A stretch of DNA of 64,000 nucleotides from Dyella kyungheensis (lineage in GTDB: Bacteria > Pseudomonadota > Gammaproteobacteria > Xanthomonadales > Rhodanobacteraceae), in contig NZ_JADIKC010000007.1 in assembly GCF_016905005.1 (NCBI RefSeq), positions 363,305-427,304 on the forward strand, in the 5' to 3' direction. Below, piece after piece: positions 21,580 to 32,301 of the stretch. A program made the translations under genes and the position numbers. Under the pieces are notes generated by a model. It was not told the origin of the DNA and searched no databases. It saw nothing but the letters and a program-made list of their open reading frames with translations. Every line of letters starts with the position of its first letter. Positions within the stretch are counted from its first letter, which is position 1.

Positions 21580-23015
21580 TTGTTCGTCCTCAGATGACCG
21601 GCGTTGGCCAGCTCCACCGCCGCAGCGCCGATATCGCCGGCGCCAAGCAGCAGCAACAAATCGCCGTCGCGCAGTAGCGCGGGCAGCGTTTCCTTGAAAT
21701 CGCGCGGGTGATCGATCAGCACCGGATCGACCTTGCCGCGTGCGCGCACGGCACGGGCCAGCGCACGGCCGTCGGCGCCCGTGATCGGCGCTTCGCCGGC
21801 CGCATAGATTTCCGTCAGCACCAGCACGTCGGCTTCGGCGAGCACGTTGGCGAAGTCGTCGAGCAGATCGCGCGTGCGGCTATAGCGATGCGGCTGGAAA
21901 CCGACCACCAGGCGGCGATCCGGCCAGCCGCCGCGTGCGGCAGCGAACACGGCCGCGAGTTCGCGCGGGTGATGGCCGTAGTCGTCGACCAGCAGGACGT
22001 TGCCCTGGTCCAGCGCGATCTCGCCGCGGCGATGGAAACGGCGACCCACGCCCTGGAACGCTTCCAGCGCGCGCGCAATCGCTTCGGCTTCCACGCCCAG
22101 CTGCCAGCCGATGGTGGCGGCGGCCAGCGCGTTGAGCACGTTGTGGCGGCCCGGCAGGTTCAACTTCACGTGCAGGGCTTCGTTGCGACCCGGCAGCCAC
22201 AGGTCGAAGTGCATTTCGAAACCGTGCTGCGAAAGATTGCTCGCGCGCACGTCGGCGTCCTGCGTGTCGATGCCGTAAGTCATCACGCGGCGCGTGGTCG
22301 ACTTCGCCAGCGCGGCGACTTCCGGATCGTCGACGCACAGCACGGCCAGGCCGTAGAACGGCAGGCGGTGCAGGAAATCGTCGAAGGCCTTCTTCACCTG
22401 CGCGAAATCGTTGTTGTAGTTCTCCAGATGATCCGCGTCGATATTGGTGATCGCGGCGATCACCGGCGACAGCATCAGGAACGAACCATCCGACTCATCG
22501 GCTTCGGCCACGATGTACTGGCCCGTACCCAGTCGCGCATTGGCGCCGGCCGCATTGAGCTGGCCGCCGATCACGAAGGTCGGATCGTAGTTCGCCTCGG
22601 CCAGCACACTGGCGGCGAGACTGGTGGTGGTGGTCTTGCCGTGCGTGCCGGCGATGGCGATGCCGCGACGGAAACGCATCAGCTCGCCCAGCATCTCGGC
22701 ACGCGGCACCACCGGGATGCGCGCGGCACGCGCGGCCTGCAGTTCCGGATTGTCGGCCTTGATGGCGCTGGACGTGACCACCACGTCGGCATCGCCGATG
22801 TGCTCGGCAGCGTGACCCATGTGCACCACGATGCCAAGGCTGGCCAGGCGCTGTGCGGTCGGCGAGTTGGAGCGATCGGAGCCGGACACGGCATAGCCGA
22901 GGTTGTGCAGCACTTCGGCGATGCCGCTCATGCCCACGCCACCGATGCCGATGAAGTGCACGCGGCGGAAGGTGGTCATCAGGTCTTCGTGCGCGAGCAG
23001 GCGACGCGGCGTCAT
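21576..23015 (-). CDS. murC: UDP-N-acetylmuramate--L-alanine ligase
   Basis: First amino-acid ligase of the peptidoglycan precursor pathway. It has 479 residues from the ATG that overlaps the murG stop (ATGA). An in-frame ATG 12 codons later ([11 protein letters not shown]) is an equally family-like start. The nucleotide motif [17 protein letters not shown], the P-loop [16 protein letters not shown] (about residues 121-136), and the metal/ligand region [13 protein letters not shown] followed by [10 protein letters not shown] are intact. [13 protein letters not shown] marks the C-terminal domain. Confidence 0.96.
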   Translation of the reverse strand: MTPRRLLAHEDLMTTFRRVHFIGIGGVGMSGIAEVLHNLGYAVSGSDRSNSPTAQRLASLGIVVHMGHAAEHIGDADVVVTSSAIKADNPELQAARAARIPVVPRAEMLGELMRFRRGIAIAGTHGKTTTTSLAASVLAEANYDPTFVIGGQLNAAGANARLGTGQYIVAEADESDGSFLMLSPVIAAITNIDADHLENYNNDFAQVKKAFDDFLHRLPFYGLAVLCVDDPEVAALAKSTTRRVMTYGIDTQDADVRASNLSQHGFEMHFDLWLPGRNEALHVKLNLPGRHNVLNALAAATIGWQLGVEAEAIARALEAFQGVGRRFHRRGEIALDQGNVLLVDDYGHHPRELAAVFAAARGGWPDRRLVVGFQPHRYSRTRDLLDDFANVLAEADVLVLTEIYAAGEAPITGADGRALARAVRARGKVDPVLIDHPRDFKETLPALLRDGDLLLLLGAGDIGAAAVELANAGHLRTNK

Positions 23016-24085
23016 GCGGCCACCTCCATGCAGGCGCGTGCGATCACATCCGCGGCATCGGGCTTGGCCAGCGTGCGCGCGGCCTCGGCCATCGCGATCA
23101 TGCGCTCGCGGTTATCCAGCAACGCTTCCAGGCGTTGCGCCAACTGCTGTACGTCCAGGTCCTTCTCCTGCATCAACTCGGCCGCATGCGCGGCGACCAG
23201 CGCCTCCGCATTGCGGGTCTGGTGGTCGTCCACCGCATAAGGGAACGGCACGAGCACGGCGCCGAGACCGGCAGCCGTCAGCTCGGCCAGGGTCAGCGCA
23301 CCGGCGCGGCACACGGCGAGATCCGCCCATGCGTAGGTGCCGGCCATGTCTTCGATGAAGGGCACGATCTGCGCTTCCACGCCCGCTTTCGCATAGGCCG
23401 CGCGCGCTTCATCGATGCCGCGGTTGCCGCACTGGTGCAGCACCTCGGGTCGCTGCGACGGCGACATCAGCGCCAGCGCCTGCGGCAAGGCGATATTCAA
23501 TGCACGCGCGCCGAGACTGCCGCCCAGCACCAGCAGACGCGGACGTCCACTGCGGCCACCCATGCGCTCGCGCGGCGACGGCAACGCAGCAATGGCGCCA
23601 CGCACGGGATTGCCCACCCATTCGGCATTGGGCAGCGCATCGCTGAAACCGGCGAGCACGCGCTGCGCATGGCTGGCGAGCTTGCGATTGGTGAAACCGG
23701 CGACGCGATTCTGTTCGTGCACCAGCAGCGGGCGACGTGTCATGCGCGCCGCTACACCGCCAGGACCGGCCACGTAGCCGCCCATCGACAACACGCTGCG
23801 CGGATTGATCCGGCGCAATGCAGACAACGAGGACATCAATGCGCGCGCCAACATGAGTGGCGCGAGCAAGCGTGTCTTGAGCCCCTTGCCGCGCAGGCCA
23901 CCGACCGGCACCGTCACCAGCTCGATGCCGTGCGCCGGCACCACCTTGGTTTCCATGCCACCTTCGGCACCAAGCCACACGACCGGAACGCCGCGCGCGC
24001 GCAGCGCCTCGGCCACGGCCAGGCCCGGGAAAATGTGGCCGCCGGTGCCGCCGGCCATGATCAGCACGGGCTTGGGCGCGCTCAT
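23012..24085 (-). CDS. murG: UDP-GlcNAc:lipid I N-acetylglucosaminyltransferase
   Basis: Inner-face glycosyltransferase (GT28) that converts lipid I to lipid II, 357 residues. N-terminal G-loop [20 protein letters not shown], second G-loop [43 protein letters not shown], and the UDP-GlcNAc site [18 protein letters not shown] with [14 protein letters not shown] are all present. The start overlaps the ftsW stop by 4 nt. The open frame continues upstream inside ftsW but lacks homology. Confidence 0.97.
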   Translation of the reverse strand: MSAPKPVLIMAGGTGGHIFPGLAVAEALRARGVPVVWLGAEGGMETKVVPAHGIELVTVPVGGLRGKGLKTRLLAPLMLARALMSSLSALRRINPRSVLSMGGYVAGPGGVAARMTRRPLLVHEQNRVAGFTNRKLASHAQRVLAGFSDALPNAEWVGNPVRGAIAALPSPRERMGGRSGRPRLLVLGGSLGARALNIALPQALALMSPSQRPEVLHQCGNRGIDEARAAYAKAGVEAQIVPFIEDMAGTYAWADLAVCRAGALTLAELTAAGLGAVLVPFPYAVDDHQTRNAEALVAAHAAELMQEKDLDVQQLAQRLEALLDNRERMIAMAEAARTLAKPDAADVIARACMEVAA

Positions 24086-25317
24086 GCGGTCACCGCCTCG
24101 CGCCCGGGCGCGGCCGCTGCGTTGGCGTCCGGCGCCGCGCTGGCCGGCATGCGCGTGGCCATCTGGCGTGCGTCGAGCGCGCGATTGATTTCGTAAGTGG
24201 TACGCAGCAGCACGCCGGCCATCGCGCAGGTGAGCACGATGGAGGAACCGCCATAGCTGATCAGCGGCAGCGTGAGACCCTTGGTCGGCAGCGCGCCCAG
24301 GTTCACGCCGATGGAGACCATCGCCTGCAGGCCGATCATCAGCGAGATGCCGCACGCCACGTAGCCGGCGAAACGCTGGCCGATTTCCATGCCCTTGACG
24401 CCCAGGTACAGGCCGCGTCCCACGGCGACACCGAACAGCAGCATCACGAACAGGATGCCTGCCAGGCCGAATTCCTCGGAGATCACCGCGAAGATGAAGT
24501 CGGTATGCGCCTCGGGCAGATACGAGAGTTTCAGCACGCTGGAACCCAGGCCAACGCCCGTCCATTCACCGCGGCCGATGGCCATCAGCGACTGCGTGAG
24601 CTGGAAACCGTCGTTGAACGGATCGGCCCAGGGATCGACGAACGAGGTCAGTCGGCGCATGCGGTACGGCTCGAACTTCGCCACGAACCACAGCAACGCC
24701 ACCACCGGCAGGCCCATGCCGCCGAGAAATACCGGCTTGGCGCCGCCCATCCAGATCATGCCGATGGTCACCGCGATCATCAGCGTGGCCGAGCCGAAGT
24801 CCGGCTGCACCAGCAGCATCACCACGAACAGGCCCGCCACCATGATCGGCTTGAACAAGCCCCAGAAACTGCTTTCCACGCTTTCGCGATGGCGCACGAG
24901 ATAGCTGGCCACGTAGACGACCAGGATCAGCTTGACCGCCTCGACCGGCTGGAACGTGGTGACGCGGAAGTTGAGCCAGCGATGCGCGCCGTTGAGCCGC
25001 ATGCCGATACCGGGCACGAACACCAGCACCAACAGCAAGACCGCGCCGCCGAACATCATCCAGGCGTGCTTTTCAAGCAGCTTCAGTTCCGTGCGCATGG
25101 CGAAGGTCGCCACGATCGCGCCCAAGCTCAGGAACAGAAGATGCTTCTTCAGGTAATAGAACGCGCCTATGTGCTGGCTGTCGGCCACCGCGATGGAGCT
25201 GGAGGTGACCATCACGACACCGACGCACGCCAGACCGACGAGCGCGATCACCAGCAGCATGTCGAAGCTGCCGCGGGGACCCTGTCGTCGTTTGGCTTGC
25301 GTGGTGTCGAAGAGCAT
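24082..25317 (-). CDS. ftsW: Septal SEDS peptidoglycan glycosyltransferase FtsW
   Basis: Polytopic SEDS-family polymerase that works with FtsI at the septum. It has 411 residues and about ten membrane segments. Signature segments are [33 protein letters not shown], the periplasmic catalytic-Asp region [19 protein letters not shown], and the C-terminal [20 protein letters not shown]. An Ala/Pro-rich cytoplasmic tail follows. It starts one nucleotide after the mraY stop, where E. coli and many other bacteria have murD. Confidence 0.96.
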   Translation of the reverse strand: MLFDTTQAKRRQGPRGSFDMLLVIALVGLACVGVVMVTSSSIAVADSQHIGAFYYLKKHLLFLSLGAIVATFAMRTELKLLEKHAWMMFGGAVLLLVLVFVPGIGMRLNGAHRWLNFRVTTFQPVEAVKLILVVYVASYLVRHRESVESSFWGLFKPIMVAGLFVVMLLVQPDFGSATLMIAVTIGMIWMGGAKPVFLGGMGLPVVALLWFVAKFEPYRMRRLTSFVDPWADPFNDGFQLTQSLMAIGRGEWTGVGLGSSVLKLSYLPEAHTDFIFAVISEEFGLAGILFVMLLFGVAVGRGLYLGVKGMEIGQRFAGYVACGISLMIGLQAMVSIGVNLGALPTKGLTLPLISYGGSSIVLTCAMAGVLLRTTYEINRALDARQMATRMPASAAPDANAAAAPGREAVTA

Positions 25318-25318
25318 G

Positions 25319-26419
25319 TCAGCGCACCTTCAACGTGGCGAGGCCGATCAGCACCAGCACGACGCTGATGATCCAGAAGCGCACGATCACGCGCGGCTCG
25401 GGCCAGCCCTTGAGTTCGAAGTGATGATGGATGGGCGCCATGCGGAACACGCGCTTGCCGGTCATCTTGAAGCTGGCCACCTGGATCATCACCGAGGCGG
25501 TTTCCATCACGAACACGCCGCCCATCACCAGCAGCACGATTTCCTGGCGCACGATCACGGCGATGGCGGCCAGCGCGGCACCGATCGCCAATGCACCGAC
25601 GTCGCCCATGAACACCTGCGCGGGATACGTGTTGAACCACAAGAAACCCAGGCCCGCACCGGACAGCGCGCCGCAGAAGATCGCCAGCTCGCCTGCACCC
25701 GGAATCGAGGGAATGCCCAGGTATTCGGAGAACACGCGGTTGCCGGCGAGATACGCGAACACGCCCAGCGCGCCCGACACCAGCACGGTCGGCATGATGG
25801 CGAGACCATCGAGGCCGTCGGTGAGGTTCACCGCGTTGGAGAAGCCCACGATCATGAAGTAGGCGACCACCACGAACAGGAAACCCAGCGGCAGCGCGAC
25901 CTGCTTGAACAACGGCACGTACAGCGCCGTTTCCGCCACCGGCAGCGCACCGTTGGCATGCGGCGCCGTGTAATAGAGGAACAGCGCCGCGGCGAGGCCG
26001 AACACCGACTGCCAGAAATACTTCCAGCGCGACGCCAGCCCGCGGCTGTCCTTCAGCACCAGCTTCTTGTAGTCGTCGTAGAAGCCGATCACGCCGAAGC
26101 ACAGCATCACCGCCAGCACCAGCCACACGTAGCGGTTGTGCAGATCGGTCCACAGCAGGGTGGACAGCGTCACGGCCAGCAGGATCATCACGCCGCCCAT
26201 GGTGGGCGTGCCGGCCTTGGCCAGGTGCGTCTGCGGACCGTCCTTGCGCACCACCTGCCCCGCCTTGAGTTCGGCGAGCTTCTGGATGAGCACCGGGCCA
26301 AACAGCAGCGACATCGCCAGCGCGGTGAGCGCGGCCATGATGGTGCGGAACGTGATGTACTGGAACAGGTGCAGGGCGGTGAAGTGCCGAGCCATCCAGT
26401 CTGCGAGTTCAAGCAGCAT
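25319..26419 (-). CDS. mraY: Phospho-MurNAc-pentapeptide translocase
   Basis: Integral membrane enzyme that transfers phospho-MurNAc-pentapeptide to undecaprenyl phosphate to form lipid I. It has 366 residues and about ten membrane segments. Conserved blocks are [26 protein letters not shown] (the DDxxK motif), [13 protein letters not shown] (active-site Asp) and [15 protein letters not shown] (HHH loop). The ATG at 26419 lies 11 nt inside the murF 3' end; an upstream start at 26437 would overlap further. Confidence 0.97.
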   Translation of the reverse strand: MLLELADWMARHFTALHLFQYITFRTIMAALTALAMSLLFGPVLIQKLAELKAGQVVRKDGPQTHLAKAGTPTMGGVMILLAVTLSTLLWTDLHNRYVWLVLAVMLCFGVIGFYDDYKKLVLKDSRGLASRWKYFWQSVFGLAAALFLYYTAPHANGALPVAETALYVPLFKQVALPLGFLFVVVAYFMIVGFSNAVNLTDGLDGLAIMPTVLVSGALGVFAYLAGNRVFSEYLGIPSIPGAGELAIFCGALSGAGLGFLWFNTYPAQVFMGDVGALAIGAALAAIAVIVRQEIVLLVMGGVFVMETASVMIQVASFKMTGKRVFRMAPIHHHFELKGWPEPRVIVRFWIISVVLVLIGLATLKVR

Positions 26420-27779
26420 CGGATGTGCCCTCCCCATTTCCCTTGTGGTCGCGAAGCGCGACGACGACTTGATCCATGCCGGCCGAACGCGAGCCCTTGA
26501 CCAGGCAGGTCACGCCGCCGTGCAGTTGTTGCTTGAGTGCGGCGGCCAGCGCCGCCTTGTCGGCGAAATGCTCGCCGCGTGCGCCGAACGCCTTGATGGC
26601 GGCTGCGCTCAGCGGCCCCACCGCGAACAGGCGATCGATGCCGTGCTGGCGGGCGCGCTCGCCGATGCCGGCATGCAGCGCCGCTGCGTTGTCGCCCAGT
26701 TCCGCCATGTCGCCCAGCACCAGCCAGCGTTCGCCTTCGGCCAGCGCGAGCGTGTCGATGGCGGCACCGACCGAGCCGGGGTTGGCGTTGTAGCTGTCGT
26801 CGATCAGCGTCCAGCCACCCGGCATGCGTTCGAGCTGCAGACGACCAGCCACGCCGGGCACCTGCTCGAGGCCTTCCACGATGGTGTCCAGCGGCACTTC
26901 GAGTGCCAGCGCGATCGACGCGGCCGCCAGTGCATTGGCAATGTTGTGGCGACCGGCCAGCGGCAGATGCACATCGGCATCGCCTACCGGCGTGCTCAAG
27001 ACGAAATGCGAGCCGTCGACACGCTGGTCGACGATATCCGCGCCGATGTCGGCCTTGTGGTCCAAACCGAAGCGCAACTGGCGACGTGTGCCGGCCAGCC
27101 CCGCGAAGAAGCTGGCGAACGCATCGTCCGCATTGATGATCGCCACGCCGTCGACCGGCAAAGCCTGATACAGCGCGCCCTTGGTCTCGGCCACGCCTTC
27201 CACGCTGCCCATGCGCTCAAGATGCGCGGGCGCAATGGTGTTGACGAGGCCGATATCGGGCCGCGCGATGGCAGCGAGATAGGCAATGTCGCCCGGCTTG
27301 CCGGCGCCCATTTCGAGCACGGCGAACTGCGTGTCCTGCGGCATCGCCAGCAAGGTCAGCGGCAGGCCGAGCTCGTTGTTGTAGTTGCCCGCATTCACGT
27401 GGGTGCGGCCGTGGCGCGACAGGATCGACGCGGTGAGCGTCTTCACCGTGGTCTTGCCATTGGAACCGGTGATGCCGATCACGCGCACATTGCCCTGGGC
27501 ACGCACCGCACTGGCCAGGTCGCCCAGCGCCAGCGCCGTATCGTCCACCACCACCTGGGGCAGCGGCGAGTCGATCCTGCGCGTGACCAGCGCGGCGATG
27601 GCGCCGCGTGCCATGGCGTCGGCAAGGAAATCGTGACCATCGACGCGCTCGCCCTTGATGGCGACGAACAGGTCGCCCGCCTGCAGCTTGCGCGTGTCGA
27701 TGGTGACTCGCATGACGTCCACGTCGGCACCGACCAGGTGGCCGCGGGTCCATAGCGCGATGGCGCTCAAGCGCATCAT
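26409..27779 (-). CDS. murF: UDP-MurNAc-tripeptide--D-Ala-D-Ala ligase
   Basis: Adds D-Ala-D-Ala to the UDP-MurNAc-tripeptide, 456 residues. The N-terminal domain ([20 protein letters not shown]) is followed by the P-loop [17 protein letters not shown] (residues 103-119), then [25 protein letters not shown] and [15 protein letters not shown]. The start is the second base triplet of an ATGATG that overlaps the murE stop. The open frame reads another 1.5 kb upstream through murE, but that part is a shadow of murE. Confidence 0.96.
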   Translation of the reverse strand: MMRLSAIALWTRGHLVGADVDVMRVTIDTRKLQAGDLFVAIKGERVDGHDFLADAMARGAIAALVTRRIDSPLPQVVVDDTALALGDLASAVRAQGNVRVIGITGSNGKTTVKTLTASILSRHGRTHVNAGNYNNELGLPLTLLAMPQDTQFAVLEMGAGKPGDIAYLAAIARPDIGLVNTIAPAHLERMGSVEGVAETKGALYQALPVDGVAIINADDAFASFFAGLAGTRRQLRFGLDHKADIGADIVDQRVDGSHFVLSTPVGDADVHLPLAGRHNIANALAAASIALALEVPLDTIVEGLEQVPGVAGRLQLERMPGGWTLIDDSYNANPGSVGAAIDTLALAEGERWLVLGDMAELGDNAAALHAGIGERARQHGIDRLFAVGPLSAAAIKAFGARGEHFADKAALAAALKQQLHGGVTCLVKGSRSAGMDQVVVALRDHKGNGEGTSDAA

Positions 27780-29248
27780 GCGCGGCCCTCCAGCACCTGG
27801 CGTGCAACGGCCAGGTCGTCGAACGGCCGCTTGCCGTGGGCGCCTTCCTGGTAGGTCTCGTGACCCTTGCCGGCGATCAGCACCACATCGCCCGGCAGTG
27901 CCAGGGCCAATGCCTGTTCGATCGCCGAGCCACGGTCGCGCTCCACCCGGGCCCTGTCGGGGTGACGCAGCCCGGCCACGATGTTGGCCACGATGACGTC
28001 GCCGTTTTCGGTGCGCGGATTGTCGTCGGTGATGATGATGCGGTCCGCCAGGCGTTCGGCGATGGCGCCCATCTGCGGACGCTTGCCCGCGTCGCGGTCG
28101 CCGCCGCAACCGAACACGCAGATCAGCTTTCCTTCGCAGTGCGCGCGCAAGGCGGTAAGAGCCTGCTCGAGCGCGTCCGGCGTGTGGGCGTAGTCGACCA
28201 CCACCAGCGGCAGCTTCGACACGCCGCCGAGGCGGTTCATGCGGCCATTGATCGGCTCCAGCGATTCCACCGCCGCGACGATGCGCTCGAACGATTCGCC
28301 CAACGCACCAAGGCAGGCGATCACCGCCAGCAGGTTGGCGACATTGAAGCGGCCGAGCAGACGGCTGCGCACCGCATCCCTGCCCCATGGCGTCTGCAGG
28401 TCGAACGCCAGCCCTTCGGCCGAGGTGACGATGTTCAACGCGCGGACGTCGGCGTCCGCGTGGCTTTCCGTGCTCAGGCGCAGCGTCTGCACGCCCGGCG
28501 ACAGGCGCTGGGCGAGTGTGCGGCCAAAGGCATCGTCGATGTTGACGGCAGCCGCTTTCAGCGAAGGCCACGCGAACAGCTTGGCCTTGGCTTCGCCGTA
28601 GGCTTCCATGCTGCCGTGGTAATCGAGATGGTCGCGGGTGAGATTGGTGAACGCAGCGACCTCGAACGCCACGGCAGCCACGCGGCCCTGCTCCAGCGCA
28701 TGCGAGGACACTTCCATCGCCACGTGGGTGGCGCCCTCGTCGCGGAACGACGCGAGCAGACCCTGCACGTTGATGGCATCGGGCGTGGTGCGCTCGCCTT
28801 CGTTGAGGCGGCCATGCAGGCCCGCACCGAGCGTGCCGATGGTGGCCGCACGATGACCCAGGTATTCCAGCGCCTGCGCCAGCAACTGCACGGTGGAGGT
28901 CTTGCCGTTGGTGCCGGTCACGCCGATCACGCGCAGCGAGTCGGACGGACGGCCGAAGAAGCGCGCGGCGATCTCCCCCACCTTGCCGTGCAGGCCATCC
29001 ACCCACAACACCGGCACGTCGAGGCTGTCGGCGTGCGCGGCAGGCGCTTCGGCCAGCACCACGCGCGCACCGCGCTCGACGGCGCCGCGCGCAAAGGCGA
29101 TGCCATGCTCGCGCGTGCCGCGCAGGGCGAAGAAGGCATCGCCCGGACGCACCTGGCGCGAATCGAGGGTGAGTCCCGAAACGACGATATCGCCGACACC
29201 CTGGGTCTCGGCGATGCCTTGGAGCAGTTGGTCGAGGCGGGCGCTCAT
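27776..29248 (-). CDS. murE: UDP-MurNAc-L-Ala-D-Glu:meso-DAP ligase
   Basis: Adds the third residue of the stem peptide, 490 residues. P-loop VIGVTGTNGKTSTVQLLAQ (residues 107-125), the substrate loop AMEVSSHALEQGRV, and NLTRDHLDYHGSMEAYG are intact. The motif DNPRTE near residue 410 predicts meso-diaminopimelate rather than lysine as the added amino acid, as expected for a Gram-negative organism. Its start overlaps the ftsI stop (ATGA). It follows ftsI as in E. coli. Confidence 0.96.
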   Translation of the reverse strand: MSARLDQLLQGIAETQGVGDIVVSGLTLDSRQVRPGDAFFALRGTREHGIAFARGAVERGARVVLAEAPAAHADSLDVPVLWVDGLHGKVGEIAARFFGRPSDSLRVIGVTGTNGKTSTVQLLAQALEYLGHRAATIGTLGAGLHGRLNEGERTTPDAINVQGLLASFRDEGATHVAMEVSSHALEQGRVAAVAFEVAAFTNLTRDHLDYHGSMEAYGEAKAKLFAWPSLKAAAVNIDDAFGRTLAQRLSPGVQTLRLSTESHADADVRALNIVTSAEGLAFDLQTPWGRDAVRSRLLGRFNVANLLAVIACLGALGESFERIVAAVESLEPINGRMNRLGGVSKLPLVVVDYAHTPDALEQALTALRAHCEGKLICVFGCGGDRDAGKRPQMGAIAERLADRIIITDDNPRTENGDVIVANIVAGLRHPDRARVERDRGSAIEQALALALPGDVVLIAGKGHETYQEGAHGKRPFDDLAVARQVLEGRA

Positions 29249-31056
29249 GGCGTGGCTCCCTCGACCGGTGCATCGTCCACGGTTTCCACCGTGGGCTGTT
29301 TGGTGCCGGTCAAACCGTTTTGTCCTTGCAGTGGTCCGCCGACATACCAGCGACCGATGTTGTCTGGAGGCACGTCCAGCAGGCGCAGTGCGCCATCCAG
29401 CACTTTGACGAAGACAGGGCCGGAGACCAGCGCGCCGTAGTAGCTGCCCTTCCGGGGATTGTCGATCACCACCACCGCCGCCAAGCGCGGACTGGAAGCG
29501 GGCACGATGCCGGCGAAGGCCGAACTGTAGTTGTTCTTCGAGTAACCGCCGGCCGTCGCCTTGTGCGCCGTGCCGCTCTTGCCGGCCACGCCGTAGTTCG
29601 GAATCCATGCATACGGGGCGCCCGTGCCGCCCGGCTGGGTGACCGCCACCATCATCTGCACCAACTCGTTGGCAATCTTCGGATCGATGATCTGCTTGGG
29701 CTCGTTGTCCGAACCCTTCACGAAGGTGGGCAGGTGCATCACGCCGTTGTCGGCAATGGTGGCGTAGCCATTGGCCAGTTGTAGCGGCGTCACGTTGAGG
29801 CCGTAGCCATAGGCAAGAATCGCCTTCTCAAGCATGCCCCAGCTCTTGCCTGGCTTGAGATAGCCCGACGCTTCGCCCGGAAAACCGCTGTTGGTGCTGT
29901 TGCCGAAGCCGAACGCGCGATAGGTGTCGGACATCAGGCCGGTATCGAGCGTCATCGCCACCTTGGCGGCGCCGATATTGCTGGACTTGGCGATGATGCC
30001 CGTGGGCGACAACAGGCCGTAGGCGTGCGTGTCGCGGATGGTGTGCGAGATGTAATAGAAGTTGCCGTTGCCGGTATCGACCATCGGGCCGGTCGGCGTG
30101 TATTTGCCGCTGGACAACGCCGCGGCCATCAAGAACGGCTTGATGGTGGAACCCGGTTCCACCACGTCGGTCATCGCACGGTTGCGGCGGCTCGACGGAT
30201 CGCTGCCGCGCAGCGCGTTGGGGTTGTAGGTCGGCCAGTTCACCATGGCCAACACTTCGCCCGTGCGCACGTCCAGGATGACGATCGAACCGGAGTCGGC
30301 ATCCGACTGCTGGATGGTGTTCTTCAGTTCGTTATAGGCGAGGAACTGGATGCGCCGGTCAATGCTGAGCGTGATGTCGCGCCCCGGCTGCGGCGCGCGC
30401 ACCAGCTCGAGATCTTCCACCACATGGCCCTGGCGGTCGCGAATCACGCGCTTGCGGCCTTCCTTGCCGGCCAGCCAGTCGTCGAACGCCAGTTCCAGGC
30501 CTTCCTGGCCGTGGTCGTCGATATTGGTGAAGCCCAGCACGTGCGCCATCACCGGGCCGGACGGATAGAAACGACGGAATTCGCGCTGGCCGTTGACGCC
30601 CGGCACGCCCAGGTCGAGCACCACTTGCGCTGCATCCGGCGGCATCTGACGCTTCAGATAGACGAACTCGCGCTCCGAACGCTGCGCCAGATACTGCTTG
30701 AGCGCATCCGCATCCATGCCGATGGCCTTGGCCAGCGCCGGCAATTTGTCTTCGTTGTCCAGCACCTCGGCCGGGTTGGCCCAGATCGAGACCACCGGCG
30801 TGGACACCGCCAGCGGCTCGCCGTTGCGATCGAAGATGGTGCCGCGCGACACCGCGATGGGCACTTCGCGCAGGATGCGGGCGTCGGCCTGGTTCTGATA
30901 GAAGTCCTTGCGCACCACCTGCATGTCGAACGCGCGCGCTGCCAGCGCCAGCGAGGCGACCGCGAGCACGCCGCCCATCACCAGCATGCGGCGACGGGAG
31001 CTGGGTGCCGCGGCGTGGCGGCGCGCAGTCGGCGAGGTGCGCTGGCGCGGCTTCAT
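29245..31056 (-). CDS. ftsI: Septal peptidoglycan transpeptidase FtsI (PBP3)
   Basis: Class B penicillin-binding protein that crosslinks septal peptidoglycan. The 603-residue protein has a basic cytoplasmic tail, one membrane helix (about residues 24-42) and a pedestal domain starting with VSRGTIFDRNGEPLA. Transpeptidase motifs are complete: SxxK at Ser303-Lys306 (EPGSTIKPF), SSN at 358-360, and KSGT at 493-496. The C-terminal extension after about residue 560 is Gly/Gln-rich. The start overlaps the ftsL stop by 4 nt. Confidence 0.97.
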   Translation of the reverse strand: MKPRQRTSPTARRHAAAPSSRRRMLVMGGVLAVASLALAARAFDMQVVRKDFYQNQADARILREVPIAVSRGTIFDRNGEPLAVSTPVVSIWANPAEVLDNEDKLPALAKAIGMDADALKQYLAQRSEREFVYLKRQMPPDAAQVVLDLGVPGVNGQREFRRFYPSGPVMAHVLGFTNIDDHGQEGLELAFDDWLAGKEGRKRVIRDRQGHVVEDLELVRAPQPGRDITLSIDRRIQFLAYNELKNTIQQSDADSGSIVILDVRTGEVLAMVNWPTYNPNALRGSDPSSRRNRAMTDVVEPGSTIKPFLMAAALSSGKYTPTGPMVDTGNGNFYYISHTIRDTHAYGLLSPTGIIAKSSNIGAAKVAMTLDTGLMSDTYRAFGFGNSTNSGFPGEASGYLKPGKSWGMLEKAILAYGYGLNVTPLQLANGYATIADNGVMHLPTFVKGSDNEPKQIIDPKIANELVQMMVAVTQPGGTGAPYAWIPNYGVAGKSGTAHKATAGGYSKNNYSSAFAGIVPASSPRLAAVVVIDNPRKGSYYGALVSGPVFVKVLDGALRLLDVPPDNIGRWYVGGPLQGQNGLTGTKQPTVETVDDAPVEGATP

Positions 31057-31325
31057 TGACGCACCAACTGGATGTCTTGCGGCTTCGGATTGAGCATGCC
31101 GAGCACCTGGCGCGCCTCGTCGTCCACGCGACGCGGCTCGGCCCAGGTGGCCTGCTCCAGCTCGAGCTTGCCGTACTCGATGTTGAGGTCGTCGCGCTGG
31201 TTCTGTAGGCGGGTCAGCTCGACGAACAGCACGCGGCTCTCATGGCGCGTCCACACCACGGCAATGGCGCTGGAAAGCACCGCCGCGATCAGGATGAACA
31301 TGAAGATGCCGCCGAGTACCCTCAT
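31053..31325 (-). CDS. ftsL: Cell-division protein FtsL
   Basis: Small bitopic divisome protein of 90 residues. It has a short N-terminus, one membrane helix (GGIFMFILIAAVLSSAIAVVW in shortened form, about residues 5-25), and a periplasmic coiled coil (LFVELTRLQNQRDDLNIEYG). It forms the FtsQLB complex that activates FtsWI. Position between rsmH and ftsI and the size identify it, because FtsL sequence is poorly conserved. The ATG at 31325 overlaps the rsmH stop and the stop overlaps the ftsI ATG. The much longer open frame is a shadow of rsmH. Confidence 0.92.
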   Translation of the reverse strand: MRVLGGIFMFILIAAVLSSAIAVVWTRHESRVLFVELTRLQNQRDDLNIEYGKLELEQATWAEPRRVDDEARQVLGMLNPKPQDIQLVRQ

Positions 31326-32245
31326 GCGAGCTTCTCCGCCACGCGCAGCACCGCCGAACGGGCGCGCGGATTGACGGACAGCTCGGCATCCGAGGGAAAT
31401 TGGGCCTTGCCGACCGCGGCAAGGCGGGCAGGCGCGGCCGCCACCGGCGGACCACGGCGACTGCCCTGCACACGGCCGGAGTGGTCGCGGATGAACAGCT
31501 TCACCGCGCGATCTTCCAGCGAGTGGAAGCTGATGATGGACAGGCGCCCGCCGACCTTGAGCAGGTCGAGCGCGGCATTCAGCCCGTGCTCGAGCGCTTC
31601 CAGTTCGCCGTTCACATGGATGCGCAAGGCCTGGAAACTGCGCGTGGCCGGATGCTTGCCCGGCTCGCGGCGGCCGATCAGGCGCTCGATCAACGCGGCC
31701 AGCTGGCCGGTACGGGTGATCGGATTCTCGACCCGGTCTTCGACGATGGCGCGGGCGATCTTGCGGCTGAAGCGCTCGTCGCCATAGTTCCACAGCACGT
31801 CGGCGATCTCTTTCTCGCTGGCATGCGCCAGGAAATCCGCCGCGCTTTCGCCCTGCGTCGTATCCATGCGCATGTCCAGCGGCGCATCGGCCATGAAGCT
31901 GAAACCGCGCGCCGCTTCGTCCAACTGGGGCGAGGAGACGCCGAGGTCGAGCAGGATGCCGTCGAGGCCTTCCGCGGTTTCGTCCCACTCGGCCATGCTG
32001 GAGAAATTGGCGTGGCGGATGGAGACGCGCGGATCGCCGGCCAGTTCCGCCTGCGCGGTGGCGATGGCGGCGGGGTCGCGATCCATCAGCAACAGGCGGC
32101 CGTCGGGACCGAGGCGCGACAGCACGGCGCGTGCGTGACCGCCGCGTCCAAAGGTGCCATCGAGATAACGCCCGCCAGCCTGCACGGCGAGACCCTCCAC
32201 TGCTTCACCCAGCATCACCGGGATGTGCACTAATCGCTCGGCCAT
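31322..32245 (-). CDS. rsmH: 16S rRNA (C1402-N4) methyltransferase
   Basis: MraW/RsmH methylates N4 of C1402 in the ribosomal P site. It pairs functionally with RsmI, which 2'-O-methylates the same nucleotide and is encoded about 1.3 kb away here. The 307-residue protein has HIPVMLGEAVEGLAV, the SAM-binding GRYLDGTFGRGGHARAVLSR, ILLDLGVSSPQLDEAARGFS and the C-terminal SIISFHSLEDRAVKLFIRDH, all characteristic. A 56-nt gap separates it from mraZ. Confidence 0.96.
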   Translation of the reverse strand: MAERLVHIPVMLGEAVEGLAVQAGGRYLDGTFGRGGHARAVLSRLGPDGRLLLMDRDPAAIATAQAELAGDPRVSIRHANFSSMAEWDETAEGLDGILLDLGVSSPQLDEAARGFSFMADAPLDMRMDTTQGESAADFLAHASEKEIADVLWNYGDERFSRKIARAIVEDRVENPITRTGQLAALIERLIGRREPGKHPATRSFQALRIHVNGELEALEHGLNAALDLLKVGGRLSIISFHSLEDRAVKLFIRDHSGRVQGSRRGPPVAAAPARLAAVGKAQFPSDAELSVNPRARSAVLRVAEKLA

Positions 32246-32301
32246 GCCGCTTGCACTCCCGCTCCCGTCTCGTTACTGCGCCGCGCTGCCACCGTTGCCG
32301 G

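Noticed and set aside
26409..29273. A single 954-codon frame through murF and murE
   Set aside because: Only the murF part matches a protein family. The upstream part is the murE sequence read in another frame, and the murF ATG overlaps the murE stop.
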